This document shows positions 9,801-16,931 of a DNA stretch of 47,233 nt, piece by piece. The position numbers and the translations under genes are program-made. The stretch spans positions 1 through 47,233 of the forward strand of contig JANWJJ010000032.1 in NCBI GenBank assembly GCA_025451955.1, read 5' to 3'. The stretch is from Rudaea sp. GTDB lineage: Bacteria > Pseudomonadota > Gammaproteobacteria > Xanthomonadales > Rhodanobacteraceae. Each line of letters opens with the position of its first letter. Positions within the stretch are counted from its first letter, which is position 1. The notes below the pieces were generated by a model. That model was not told the origin of the DNA, searched no databases, and was given only the letters and a program-made list of their open reading frames with translations.

Positions 9801-10132
9801 GTCGTGATGTCTTCGAGCGCCTTGGTGGGCTCAACGAAAAGGATCTGCCGATCTGCTTCAACGATGTCGATTACTGCCTGCGCGCGCGCGAGGCAGGCTT
9901 TCTCGTCGTGTACACACCGTATGCCGTGCTGCGGCACTTCGAGTCCAAATCCCGCGGCACAGATGAGGATGCCGACAAGCAAATCCGTTTCCGTACCGAG
10001 TTCGCCTACATGCAAAAACGCCATGCTGCGATCCTGGCGCGCGGAGACCCTTACTACAATCCCAATCTATCGCTAGGTATACAAGGTGGCTTTCACGCAG
10101 ACCCCTACTATGCGGCCGGCTTGCCGCGATGA
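6881..10132 (+). CDS. Multidomain sulfotransferase-like / coiled-coil / double GT2 glycosyltransferase
   Basis: This is a 1083-aa protein. Residues ~28-230 form a sulfotransferase-like domain with a P-loop-type phosphosulfate site GMHRSGTS (34-41) and a later VVRDPRAI motif. Residues ~300-430 are rich in Gln, Glu and Ala and should be coiled coil, with a 14-residue tandem repeat. Two GT2 (GT-A) domains follow: the first near 542-790 with ISIVMPVYNVD, DDASTRED and the DHDDEL metal motif, the second near 800-1060 with VSILIPFRDK, GIDNASAE and LLLNNDTEV. Such proteins build surface polysaccharides by adding sugars at alternate sites. Whether the sulfotransferase part is active is unknown. A 105-bp gap precedes the gene, so it may have its own promoter. 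Confidence 0.9.
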   Translation: MASDQHNSNLNTGIESSAPARARTGGAGAILVLGMHRSGTSAVARVINLMGAYIGEPDELLPAHPQDNPSGYYERTELVIEHDRFLAATGYAWDRIADYDSSNLDAAARRNLELKLRPIIDKLNASIEPWLVKDPRLCLLLPQWLPLIGDAAFIVVVRDPRAICASLLTSHRGAYTSSFILALWGKYLRTLLTDLAGRPALFVSYAALLANPQAQGARLLNGLRTLGVTGLHAAPKHELDSFLDVRLQRSTAQSHVLLTPAQEALHAWLDRQCEANAPVTVSDFPEAPAPDAVLQEFESAFDYQVKLGRQRALGETDARIDQIQASLNEQVSERTRWFDELAAQRQQNEQTQLEFTAQRQQNEQAQHELIAQRAETARAQGDAEALRSALSATTQKQHLLQEQTDALTTEGQQLRLQITHLGNHAAALELGMHDMRHSLSWKISAPLRAIANVLTPRVSWSLEQGLYRAYYAFPGVSVQSKRALILWLHRHASWFTRHTLSYQMRERSREFAVLREVSPDSSHQTRMDNERAKALIATWRHPPLISIVMPVYNVDPRWLLLAIDSVRRQFYPHWELCIADDASTREDTRQALDGLTRESDPKIKIVRLKNNQGIALASNAAFKLVKGKYVGLLDHDDELTRDALLEMVRVIVERNPDMVYSDEDKTDEANDRRDPFFKPDYSPEYFLSNNYICHFTVLRTALLKRIGGFRSGVDGAQDFDLFLRFTEHAKRIEHIPLVLYHWRMISGSTAATASAKPYTWEAGRLALEHSLHNRGLDAQAEVGPFPNTYRIRHRIHGEPLVSILIPFRDKPKLLEVCVRSILEKTDYQHYEILGIDNASAEPATQELMRKLEKLDCRIRFVRYDQPFNYSAINNFGARQAKGEHFLLLNNDTEVLAPEWLRAMLEHSQREDVGVVGAKLLYPDNTVQHAGVILDRNVVAMHPHQFLPVEHPGYAARPHLLQNLSAVTFACAMTRRDVFERLGGLNEKDLPICFNDVDYCLRAREAGFLVVYTPYAVLRHFESKSRGTDEDADKQIRFRTEFAYMQKRHAAILARGDPYYNPNLSLGIQGGFHADPYYAAGLPR
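7907..7990 (+). repeat. Two-copy 42-bp in-frame tandem repeat
   Basis: The two copies at 7907-7948 and 7949-7990 encode AQRQQNEQTQLEFT and AQRQQNEQAQHELI, and a degenerate third copy (AQRAETARAQ) follows. The repeat lies in the coiled-coil linker between the sulfotransferase-like and glycosyltransferase domains, so copy-number change would alter linker length without shifting the frame. Confidence 0.85.
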
Positions 10133-10193
10133 ATCAACACGAGCAAAATTGAGCCAGGTTGCACACGGAGTCGCTTTTGGGTGAACGATACCA

Positions 10194-11237
10194 ATGCAGG
10201 GAACAGATGATATGTCCAGCGATTTGCCTCTTGACCTCGACCTCGAGTTTTATCGCCGTACTTATTCCGATTTGCGCAGGCTGAATTCGCATGAACTGAG
10301 TGACCACTACCGCAATTTCGGAATAAAGGAAGGGCGCACTGGATCGCCTGCGGCAACCCGACCCGGGTTTCTCAGACAGCTACCGAGTTTTGGCCAAATC
10401 TTGGAAATTGGCCCATTCGCTGACCCGGTCGCCATTGGAAAGAATGTCAAATATTTCGACATCCTTTCAACTGAGGCACTAAAACAGAGAGCTGCCAAAC
10501 ATGGCAAAGATCCACACAAGTGTCCGAATATCGACTACGTGTCCGAAAATGGCGACCTTTCAGTAGTCAACTCTCAATTCGATGCCGTCGTCAGTAGCCA
10601 TGCCATCGAGCATCAGCCAGACCTTATCCGGCACTTGCTGGGCGTCGCAAGCGTTCTGCAAACGGGCGGACGCTATTTTGTGCTGGTTCCTGACAAACGC
10701 TATTGCTTCGATCATTTTATTGCGGAAAGCACGATTGCCGGCGTGCTCGACGCAAACGTACGCGGCATCAGATTTCACGATGCCGCACATATCGTCGAAC
10801 ATCGCGCCTTCACTACGCACAACGACCCGATGAAACACTGGCTTGGCGATCACGGCGCACCGGCATACAAAATATCGAGTTACGCGATTCGCGGCGGACT
10901 CGATCTTTTTTTGAACAACAAAGACGTCTATCTGGATGCGCACGCATGGCAATTCACTCCTGCATCCTTCCGCGAAATAATCCAGCTCCTGTTTGATCTC
11001 GGCATTACACAATTTCGACCGCTGCGCGTTTACGAGACGATATTCGGATCGAATGAGTTCTACGCGGTGCTAGAAAAGTCTGCCGAGAGCGTTGACTGCT
11101 CTTATCGGGAACTTCCTGCCGGATTTGATGAACGTCTTTATCTGCTTGCCAACCCCGATGTGGCTGAAGCAGGAGAGAGTGGAAAGTCGCACTATTTAAT
11201 GTATGGCCGTCGTGAAGGTCGCAAATTGCGCCCGTAA
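10194..11237 (+). CDS. SAM-dependent methyltransferase bracketed by Y-x(3)-(N/Y)-x-D repeats
   Basis: This is a 347-aa protein with the methyltransferase motif QILEIGPFADP at about 68-78, then VVSSHAIEHQPD and a VLQTGGRYFVLVPDKRY segment, so the central domain is class I SAM-dependent. Unusually, residues ~14-48 (LDLEFYRRTYSDL ... HYRNFGIKEGR) and the last ~39 residues (FDERLYLLANPDV ... HYLMYGRREGR) are two copies of one ~35-residue repeat with the pattern Y-x(3)-(N/Y)-x-D-(V/L), then HY, then G-x-x-EGR. I know similar repeats from glycan-cluster proteins, but no function. An alternative ATG at 10212 has a GGGA ribosome site nine bases upstream and would remove six residues. Confidence 0.85.
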   Translation: MQGTDDMSSDLPLDLDLEFYRRTYSDLRRLNSHELSDHYRNFGIKEGRTGSPAATRPGFLRQLPSFGQILEIGPFADPVAIGKNVKYFDILSTEALKQRAAKHGKDPHKCPNIDYVSENGDLSVVNSQFDAVVSSHAIEHQPDLIRHLLGVASVLQTGGRYFVLVPDKRYCFDHFIAESTIAGVLDANVRGIRFHDAAHIVEHRAFTTHNDPMKHWLGDHGAPAYKISSYAIRGGLDLFLNNKDVYLDAHAWQFTPASFREIIQLLFDLGITQFRPLRVYETIFGSNEFYAVLEKSAESVDCSYRELPAGFDERLYLLANPDVAEAGESGKSHYLMYGRREGRKLRP

Positions 11238-11257
11238 GATATCGCATTACGCATACC

Positions 11258-12270
11258 ATGCTCGCCATACTAATGGTCAACCATCGCACCGTCGAAGTAG
11301 TCTTGGCCTGCGTACATTCGTTCTTGGTGGAATTGACTCAACCTATCGTGCTGCATCTGCTTGACAATGGGTCTGGCGATGACGACGTGCAGCGTCTCTC
11401 TGCACTGGCAGCGCAATTTCCAAATTCCATACGCTTTCATGAGAGCGGAAATAATCTTGGCTTCGCTGGCGGCATGAATCTGCTGCTGGCCGAAACGCTG
11501 GCAAATCCGACAGTTGATCGAATCCTGCTTCTCAACAGCGATACCCTGCCAACGCCCGGATTTATCGCGGCAATGGAAGCCAGGCTCGATCCGGTGACGC
11601 GCACCGATATGGTTGCGGCAAAGTTGCTTAATCCACAAAGCAAGAGTGTGGATAGTTTGGGAATTACCCTGTATCGCTCCACGCTGGCATCGAACCGCAA
11701 ACGCGAGGATGAAATCCTTCTCGGCCCGAGCGGCGGCTGCGCACTCCTAACTCGGCGCTTGCTGGAAGATTTGCATGCCAGCCACGGTGAATGGTTCGAC
11801 GAACGTTTTTTCTGTTACGCAGAGGATACCGATCTGGTACTGCGCGCGCGCTGGCTCGGCTACCGGCCGGCATTCGCTGCGGATGCCGTCGTCTATCACG
11901 AAGGCTCACTGTCCTCGGGCGGACCAAATAACGATTTCGTGCTCTATCACGGCATCCGCAATTCGTTGTGGTGGCTGGTCAAGGATGCGCCATCGGCTGG
12001 CTACTACGTTCGCTGCCGTGGTTTATTTTGCTGCATTGTGGAATCGTGTTGCGTCACCTACGCCGCGATCGGGCGCGCGTGCTATGGCGGCTTTACCGCG
12101 ACGCGATCAAGGGTCTGCCGGCGATGTGGAAAAAGCGCGCGACCATTCGCAAGACGCGACGGGTACCCGCACGCGAATTCCGGACTTGGGTGGAGCCGCA
12201 TTTCTACGAGCGCGGCTACGTGCGGCGTGCGTGGCGCGAGCTGTGGGTTCCGGCGAAAAAGACGCCCTAA
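11258..12270 (+). CDS. Glycosyltransferase family 2, frameshifted
   Basis: The N-terminal ~245 codons encode a GT2 enzyme: LAILMVNHRTVE, LLDNGSGDD, GNNLGFAGGMN, LLLNSDTLP (DxD-type) and FFCYAEDTDLVLRAR. After LWWLVKDAP at about 11992 the frame loses its sense and runs on to 12355 with Cys/Arg-rich nonsense. The -1 frame continues the expected protein instead: GWLLRSLPWFILLH, then WRLYRDAIKGLPAMWKKR and FYERGYVRRAW, ending at 12270 two bases from the convergent gene. One base is missing at about 11990-11998. Restoring it gives a protein of about 337 aa. I see no slippery heptamer. It is either a sequencing error or a real recent mutation that loses the membrane-proximal tail. Confidence 0.82.
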
Positions 12271-12272
12271 GC

Positions 12273-13433
12273 TCAGCGCAGTGCCGCATCGAGCTCCGCA
12301 CGCAGATCCGTCACGTCCTCGACACCAACCGACAACCGGATCAGGCCATCGCTGATACCGAGCCGCTTGCGATTCGCCGGCGGTACCGAGGCATGGGTCA
12401 TGATCGCCGGATGTTCGATCAGGCTCTCTACACCTCCAAGCGATTCGGCCAGCGCAAACAGATGGCAGCGCTCAAGGGTCTTGCGCGCCTTGCGCAGACC
12501 GCCCTTGACCTCGATCGTGATGATGCCGCCGGGGCCGTCCATCTGGCGTTTCGCCAGCGCATGCTGCGGGTGCGATTTCAAACCGGGATAAATCACGCGC
12601 TGAATCGCCGGATGTTTCTCAAGCCATTGCGCAAGCTCGGAAGCGCCGGCGCAATGCGCTCGCATCCGCAAATGCAAGGTTTTGAGTCCGCGCATGGCGA
12701 GGAAAGCATCGAAGGGCCCGGCAACCGCGCCGACGGAGTTTTGCAAAAAACCCATCTTCTCGACCAGTTCGGCATTGTCGCCGGCGACAACGATGCCGCC
12801 GACCATATCGGAATGTCCATTAATATACTTTGTCGCAGAATGCAGTACCAGATGAGCATCGTGTTCGAGCGGACGTTGCAACATCGGCGAACAGAACGTG
12901 TTGTCGACGACCAGGATCAAGCCATGCTTGCGCGCGAACGCGCCGACTTTGGCCAGATCGACGAGTTTCAGCATCGGATTCGTCGGCGTCTCCGCCCAGA
13001 TCATGCGTGTGTTCGGTTTCAACGCCGCTTTCAGCGCCGCGGCGTCGTTCAAATCGATGAAGGAAAAATCCAGTCCCGCGCTGCGCCGGCGCACGCGCTC
13101 GAACAGGCGATACGTGCCGCCGTACAGATCGTCCATCGCGATGACATGACTGCCGGAGTCGAGCAGATCGAGCACGGTTGCCGCTGCGGCAAGACCCGAA
13201 GCAAACGCAAATCCCGCGCGCCCGCCTTCCAGATCGGCCACGCAGCGTTCGTAGGCCATGCGCGTAGGATTCTGTGTGCGCGAATACTCGTAACCTTTGT
13301 GCACGCCGGGGCTCTGCTGCACATACGTCGACGTCGCGTAGATCGGCGTCATGATCGCGCCGGTCGAAGGATCGGGACTCTGGCCTGCGTGAATGGCACG
13401 GGTGCCGAGGCTGTGTTTGGCGGTATTCTTCAT
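12273..13433 (-). CDS. Cystathionine gamma-lyase / gamma-synthase family PLP enzyme
   Basis: This is a 386-aa protein of the Cys/Met metabolism PLP family. The Schiff-base lysine is K202 in HSATKYINGHSD, and FASGLAAAATVLDLL (77-91) and VDNTFCSPMLQRP (176-188) are family motifs. It has Glu49 in GYEYSRTQNPTR, where E. coli MetB (gamma-synthase) has Asp in HDYSR; Glu there is the gamma-lyase pattern. Together with the cystathionine beta-synthase gene in the same operon, this argues for reverse transsulfuration: cystathionine split to cysteine, 2-oxobutyrate and ammonia. A gamma-synthase role is not excluded. Its ATG overlaps the hicA stop by 4 bp (ATGA), so its translation is probably coupled to the toxin gene. 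Confidence 0.9.
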   Translation of the reverse strand: MKNTAKHSLGTRAIHAGQSPDPSTGAIMTPIYATSTYVQQSPGVHKGYEYSRTQNPTRMAYERCVADLEGGRAGFAFASGLAAAATVLDLLDSGSHVIAMDDLYGGTYRLFERVRRRSAGLDFSFIDLNDAAALKAALKPNTRMIWAETPTNPMLKLVDLAKVGAFARKHGLILVVDNTFCSPMLQRPLEHDAHLVLHSATKYINGHSDMVGGIVVAGDNAELVEKMGFLQNSVGAVAGPFDAFLAMRGLKTLHLRMRAHCAGASELAQWLEKHPAIQRVIYPGLKSHPQHALAKRQMDGPGGIITIEVKGGLRKARKTLERCHLFALAESLGGVESLIEHPAIMTHASVPPANRKRLGISDGLIRLSVGVEDVTDLRAELDAALR

Positions 13434-13609
13434 TTCAGTCCTAGGAATTTCAGAATGTGCTTGGCGAGCGTCTCGTCAATCTCGCGATGACGCGGTAACG
13501 GCTGCTTTTGGTTTGTGCGCGGATTGAAATAGATGTCGTGCCGGCCGCCGTGTCGTAACAGAACGCATCCCGCCGCGAGTAATTGGCGCACCAATTCATC
13601 CCGCTTCAC
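13430..13609 (-). CDS. hicA: HicA-family mRNA interferase toxin
   Basis: This 59-aa gene starts at GTG, whose last two bases overlap the hicB stop (GTGA), and ends in the ATG of the next gene. The protein begins KRDELVRQLLAAGC, contains LLRHGGRHDIYFNPR and PLPRHREIDETLAKHIL, and ends KFLGLK. The GG-x-H segment holds the catalytic histidine position of HicA (residue 24), in the dsRBD-like fold that cuts mRNA independently of the ribosome. The PRHREI motif is typical of one large HicA subgroup. The gene is short and has a non-ATG start, so it is easily missed. HicB is encoded just upstream. Activity is untested. Confidence 0.88.
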   Translation of the reverse strand: MKRDELVRQLLAAGCVLLRHGGRHDIYFNPRTNQKQPLPRHREIDETLAKHILKFLGLK

Positions 13610-13797
13610 AAAGCAATGTCCTTCAACTGGTAAACAGGAGGGACATCCTCCAGCAAGAGTTCGCGATAAGCATCGCGCAGATTCTCTTCGAGCTCCTCGA
13701 GAGATTCGCCCTGCGACATGATTTCCGGGTGGTCAATGAATTTGCCGACCCAGAAATGTTCGCCCTTCCAGAACACAATTTTCAATTGCGGGATCAT
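13606..13797 (-). CDS. hicB: HicB-family antitoxin (short form)
   Basis: This is a 63-aa protein, starting MIPQLKIVFWKGEHFWVGKF, then DHPEIMSQGESLEELEENLRDAYREL. The G-x-S-x-E-E-L-E-x-N-L segment is the signature of the HicB partial RNase H fold, which covers the HicA active site. At 63 residues there is no room for the C-terminal ribbon-helix-helix or HTH domain found in longer HicB proteins, so DNA binding and self-repression are unlikely. A GGAG sits upstream of the ATG. It starts 23 bp after the cystathionine beta-synthase stop and overlaps hicA by 4 bp, so the pair most likely shares the metabolic operon's transcript. Confidence 0.87.
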   Translation of the reverse strand: MIPQLKIVFWKGEHFWVGKFIDHPEIMSQGESLEELEENLRDAYRELLLEDVPPVYQLKDIAL

Positions 13798-13820
13798 GAT
13801 CGCTTTCTCCGCGTTTGCAG

Positions 13821-15191
13821 CTACTGCACGCGCCGGCGCAAATAATTGAGCAGGTCGATACGCGTGATCAGGCCAAGGAACCTGTCGCCGTCCATGACGA
13901 TGGCGACGCGGCCGGATTCGAAGACTTTCAGCAAGGCGGCAATCGGCGATTTGACGTCGAGCTGATGCAGTTGGCTGACCATCGCGGTGGATACCGGTTC
14001 GCGGAATTTCGACTCGTCGCCATAGACGTGCAGCAGCACGTCGGATTCGTCGACGATGCCGACGATCTTGTCGCCGTCCATCACCGGCAATTGCGAAACA
14101 TCGTAGAGTTTCATGCGCTGATAGGCGGTGGTCAGCGGCTCCGCCGGGCCAACCACGACGGTGTCGCGCTGCGCATACGGGCGCAGGATCAGGTCGCGCA
14201 GATCGCCATAGCTGTCGCGTTCAAGGAAGCCGTTGTCCAGCATCCAGTAATCGTTGTACATCTTCGACAAATACTTGTTGCCGGTATCGCAGACGAACAC
14301 CAGCACACGCTTCGGTGTAGTTTGCTCGCGGCAATATTTCAATGCGGCCGCAAGCAAGGTGCCGGTGGACGAGCCGCCGAGGATGCCCTCTTTCGCCAGC
14401 AAATCACGGCCGGCGAGGAAACTTTCCTTGTCGCTGACCGCGTAGGCTTTTTTCACCCGGGTGAAATCGGAAATGCTCGGCAGGAAATCCTCGCCGATGC
14501 CTTCGACCATCCACGAGGCGGACTTCGTCGATAGCGTGCCTTCGTTGATGTACTGCGCGAGGATGCTGCCGACGGGATCGGCCAGCACCAGTTCCACATT
14601 CGGCGCAGCCTTGGAGAAATAACGCGACAATCCGGTCATCGTGCCCGACGAGCCGCAGCCGAACACGATCGCATCGAGCTTGCCGTCCATCTGCGCCAGA
14701 ATTTCCGGTCCGGTGCCTTGCTCATGCGCGCGTGGATTGTCGGGGTTGCCGAACTGATTGATGAAATACGCGCCCGGTGTGTCGCGCGCGATCTGCGCGG
14801 CCAGATCCTGGTAATACTGCGGATGACCCTTGGCGACATCCGAGCGCGTGAGTACGACTTCCGCGCCCATCGCCTTGAGATTGAAGATTTTCTCGCGGCT
14901 CATCTTGTCGGGCACGACCAGAATGAGGCGATAACCTTTCTGCTGCGCGACCAGGGCCAAGCCGATGCCGGTATTCCCGGCGGTGCCCTCGACCAAGGTG
15001 TCGCCAGGCTTGATCTTGCCGGCGCGCTCGGCGCCTTCGATCATCGACAGACCGATGCGATCCTTGATCGATCCACCGGGATTGGCATTCTCGAGCTTGA
15101 AAAACAGTTCGCATTTTCCGCAATCCAGCCGCTGCGCCTGGACGATCGGGGTATTGCCGATCAGTTCGAGTACGCTGTGCTGGATGGCCAT
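13821..15191 (-). CDS. cbs: Cystathionine beta-synthase (PLP domain plus CBS pair)
   Basis: This is a 456-aa protein. I chose the ATG at 15191 (MAIQHSVLELIGNTP) because alignment to this family begins there; the frame is open for 27 more codons to 15272 with no family similarity. The PLP lysine is K43 in GGSIKDRIG, the substrate loop is EGTAGNTGIG, and the phosphate loop is GCGSSGTMTG. From about residue 335 two CBS domains follow (YDVSQLPVMDGDKIVGIVDE and VAIVMDGDRFLGLITRIDLL), which bind adenosyl compounds in many relatives. It condenses serine and homocysteine to cystathionine. Cysteine synthase activity is an alternative for this family. The downstream gamma-lyase-like gene supports transsulfuration. 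Confidence 0.9.
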   Translation of the reverse strand: MAIQHSVLELIGNTPIVQAQRLDCGKCELFFKLENANPGGSIKDRIGLSMIEGAERAGKIKPGDTLVEGTAGNTGIGLALVAQQKGYRLILVVPDKMSREKIFNLKAMGAEVVLTRSDVAKGHPQYYQDLAAQIARDTPGAYFINQFGNPDNPRAHEQGTGPEILAQMDGKLDAIVFGCGSSGTMTGLSRYFSKAAPNVELVLADPVGSILAQYINEGTLSTKSASWMVEGIGEDFLPSISDFTRVKKAYAVSDKESFLAGRDLLAKEGILGGSSTGTLLAAALKYCREQTTPKRVLVFVCDTGNKYLSKMYNDYWMLDNGFLERDSYGDLRDLILRPYAQRDTVVVGPAEPLTTAYQRMKLYDVSQLPVMDGDKIVGIVDESDVLLHVYGDESKFREPVSTAMVSQLHQLDVKSPIAALLKVFESGRVAIVMDGDRFLGLITRIDLLNYLRRRVQ

Positions 15192-15346
15192 GCGGTTTTT
15201 TCCGGCTTGCGGGCGATGCCCGGCGGCGATTTCTGGAATCGTGTCGGCCCGCGGCGCGGACGCGCCGGGCACGTAACGGGGACGTCAATGATACATCAAG
15301 CGGCTGCCGGCGCGGCGTTCGACGACGCACCGGCAGCGCAGAATCA

Positions 15347-15568
15347 TCAGGTCGTACTGCGGTAGCGCTCCCACAGGTGCAGGAGCTTGTCTTTGGCGTG
15401 CAGTTTTTCTTTCTTCATGTTGTGCAGGGTCGTGTCGTCCATCGGCAACACACCCAGTTCCGCATCGCGGACCTTGCTGTCGAGCTCCTGATGCCTGCGA
15501 TAAAGACTGCGGAATTCCGAATCGCTCTTTATCAGAACATCGACGTCTTGCTGCTGGTTCTCGAACAT
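15347..15568 (-). CDS. YdcH-family (DUF465) small protein
   Basis: This is a 73-aa protein starting MFENQQQDVDVL. The ATG at 15568 has a strong GGAGGT seven bases upstream, so I prefer it to the longer frame starting at 15601. It contains SEFRSLYRRHQELDSKVRDAE and HNMKKEKLHAKDKL, the two-helix pattern of YdcH/DUF465 proteins, which form short helical hairpins of unknown function. Charged residues dominate and there is no membrane segment. It stands alone between cystathionine beta-synthase and an OmpA gene, with a GC-rich hairpin (15594-15611) in its leader. Confidence 0.85.
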   Translation of the reverse strand: MFENQQQDVDVLIKSDSEFRSLYRRHQELDSKVRDAELGVLPMDDTTLHNMKKEKLHAKDKLLHLWERYRSTT

Positions 15569-15959
15569 CAGCCGACCTCCTTCATTGAAAAGTGCGGGCA
15601 AGGATGCCCGCTTTTTGACCTGGGCCCATCAAGGATGATGGAAAAGTAACGGACTGGGGCGAACGCAACCGACCGGCCACGATTGCGACGCGACCGAGTG
15701 CAATTTCGCGATACTTGCGGATTATCGACGAGCCGTGCCGGACATCCACCCGCGCGGCCCACCGGGAAGGTGGGACAGGCGTCAGGTCGTTCGCAGCGGT
15801 TGCAATCATGGGCTCGACATCTGTCGCGGCGATGACCGGTAGCGGTTTCCGCGACAACCCGACCCTACTCCTTTGATCCGTGCTGCGCAACCGGATTTTC
15901 CAGCGCGCACAAGTGCTTGTAAAAGCTGGAAAAACCCGTTGCAGAATGGCAACACCAAC
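15569..15959. other. 391-bp intergenic stretch, no gene seen
   Basis: The frames here give only low-complexity Arg/Pro-rich translations, and I see no family. It holds the ribosome site of the YdcH gene (acctcc on the + strand, 15575-15580), a GC-rich hairpin followed by T5 on the + strand (15594-15616), and near 15902-15942 an inverted repeat with arms TTTTCCAGC and GCTGGAAAA. A smaller GTTGC/GCAAC stem followed by GGGTTTTT lies on the - strand just downstream of the OmpA-family stop and may be that operon's terminator. A small RNA cannot be excluded. Confidence 0.5.
15594..15616 (+). terminator. Terminator-like hairpin
   Basis: A six-pair stem GCGGGC / GCCCGC with a six-base loop is followed by TTTTT on the + strand. 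On the - strand the stem is followed by ACTTTTC, so it could also act weakly in that direction. No + strand gene ends nearby. It lies about 14 bases upstream of the YdcH ribosome site and could end an unannotated + transcript or act in the YdcH leader. Confidence 0.5.
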
Positions 15960-16931
15960 CTACTGCGGATGGTCTTCGAGAATCACGTCGACACGACGGT
16001 TTTTTGCACGGCCCTCGGGCGTATCGTCGGATGCCACCGGCTCGGATTCACCGAGTCCAACGCTGGTGATCCGGCTGGCCGCGACACCCGCGGCGATCAG
16101 CGCGGCGCGCACTGAATCGGCGCGTTTTTGCGACAACACTTGATTCGAATTGGGCTTGCCTCGGCTGTCGGCATGGCCCTCGATGCGGATCGGTTTGGAC
16201 GGATCGTGGTTCACGAACTCGACGAGTTTGCCCAGACTGGATTTGGCTTGCGGACGCAAACCGGCCTGACCGGGAGAAAAGGCGATATCGTCCAAGGTCA
16301 TTTGCATGCCTTTCGCGCCGCGCGTGGCATGCAGGTTCTGCAAGCGTGCGCGCAGATCCGCGTTGGCGGCCTCGGCCAGTTGCGCTTCCTTGCGTGCGAG
16401 TTCGGCTTCCTTGGCCTGGGCATCGGCTAGGGCTTGCGTTTGCGCTGCTTGCGCAAGCGCCGCTTGAGCTTCCTGTGCGCTTTGCTCGCCTTGCGCGCGC
16501 AGACGATCGGATTCCTCAGTCTGCACCATGCGCTGGATGCGCTGCTTCTCTGCGTCCATGCGCGCCTGTTCGGCTTCGCGCCGGCTGGCTTCGAGCAGGA
16601 TGCGATCGTGCTCGCGATCCAGTTGCTGGAGTTTGTTTTCCTGATTGGCGGCTTGAGCCGCCGCATAGGCGATATCGACCCGGCGTTCGGCGATGTAAAC
16701 CCGATACACGCGGGCAGCCTTGCCGCCGGACGTGTCGGCGATCAGGGCCTGCACCGCCTGCTCGGCCAGCGCACGCTCGGCCGGCGCCAAGGTACCGAGT
16801 ACCGGATCGGCAGTCAGCTCGTTGAGGCTGGCGTGCAGACGTTCGTAATCCAGGTCGCGCTTGGCAGCCAGCGAACAGACCGCCGTCGTCGCCAGCAGCA
16901 GGCACAATCCTCCACGCAGAAGCCGGTTCAT
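15960..16931 (-). CDS. OmpA-domain outer-membrane/peptidoglycan-associated protein
   Basis: This is a 323-aa protein with a signal peptide at about 1-22 ending in SLAA. Residues ~25-100 are a helical region similar to DUF4398 proteins. A long Ala/Gln/Glu-rich coiled coil follows at ~100-215, then a C-terminal OmpA domain with DDIAFSPGQAGLRP, RIEGHADSRG, LSQKRADSVRAALIAAGV and a final GRAKNRRVDVIL. That domain binds diaminopimelate-containing peptidoglycan. There is no N-terminal beta-barrel. It probably links an outer-membrane or periplasmic structure to the wall. Its ATG overlaps the stop of the upstream DUF4398 lipoprotein by 4 bp, so the two are likely partners. Confidence 0.9.
   Translation of the reverse strand: MNRLLRGGLCLLLATTAVCSLAAKRDLDYERLHASLNELTADPVLGTLAPAERALAEQAVQALIADTSGGKAARVYRVYIAERRVDIAYAAAQAANQENKLQQLDREHDRILLEASRREAEQARMDAEKQRIQRMVQTEESDRLRAQGEQSAQEAQAALAQAAQTQALADAQAKEAELARKEAQLAEAANADLRARLQNLHATRGAKGMQMTLDDIAFSPGQAGLRPQAKSSLGKLVEFVNHDPSKPIRIEGHADSRGKPNSNQVLSQKRADSVRAALIAAGVAASRITSVGLGESEPVASDDTPEGRAKNRRVDVILEDHPQ

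Noticed and set aside
11985-12000. Programmed ribosomal frameshift in the GT2 gene
   Set aside because: A shift to -1 would need an X-XXY-YYZ slippery site and usually a following structure; the bases around 11990 show neither. Mutation or sequencing error fits better.
11775-13490. 571-codon open frame on the + strand
   Set aside because: It lies antisense to the PLP enzyme and hicA, has an Arg/Gln/His-rich composition without family motifs, and starts inside the GT2 gene. It is a by-product of GC-rich codon use.
15582-15890. 102-codon - strand frame in the gap before the OmpA gene
   Set aside because: Low-complexity Arg/Pro/Ser translation, no ribosome site and no family resemblance.
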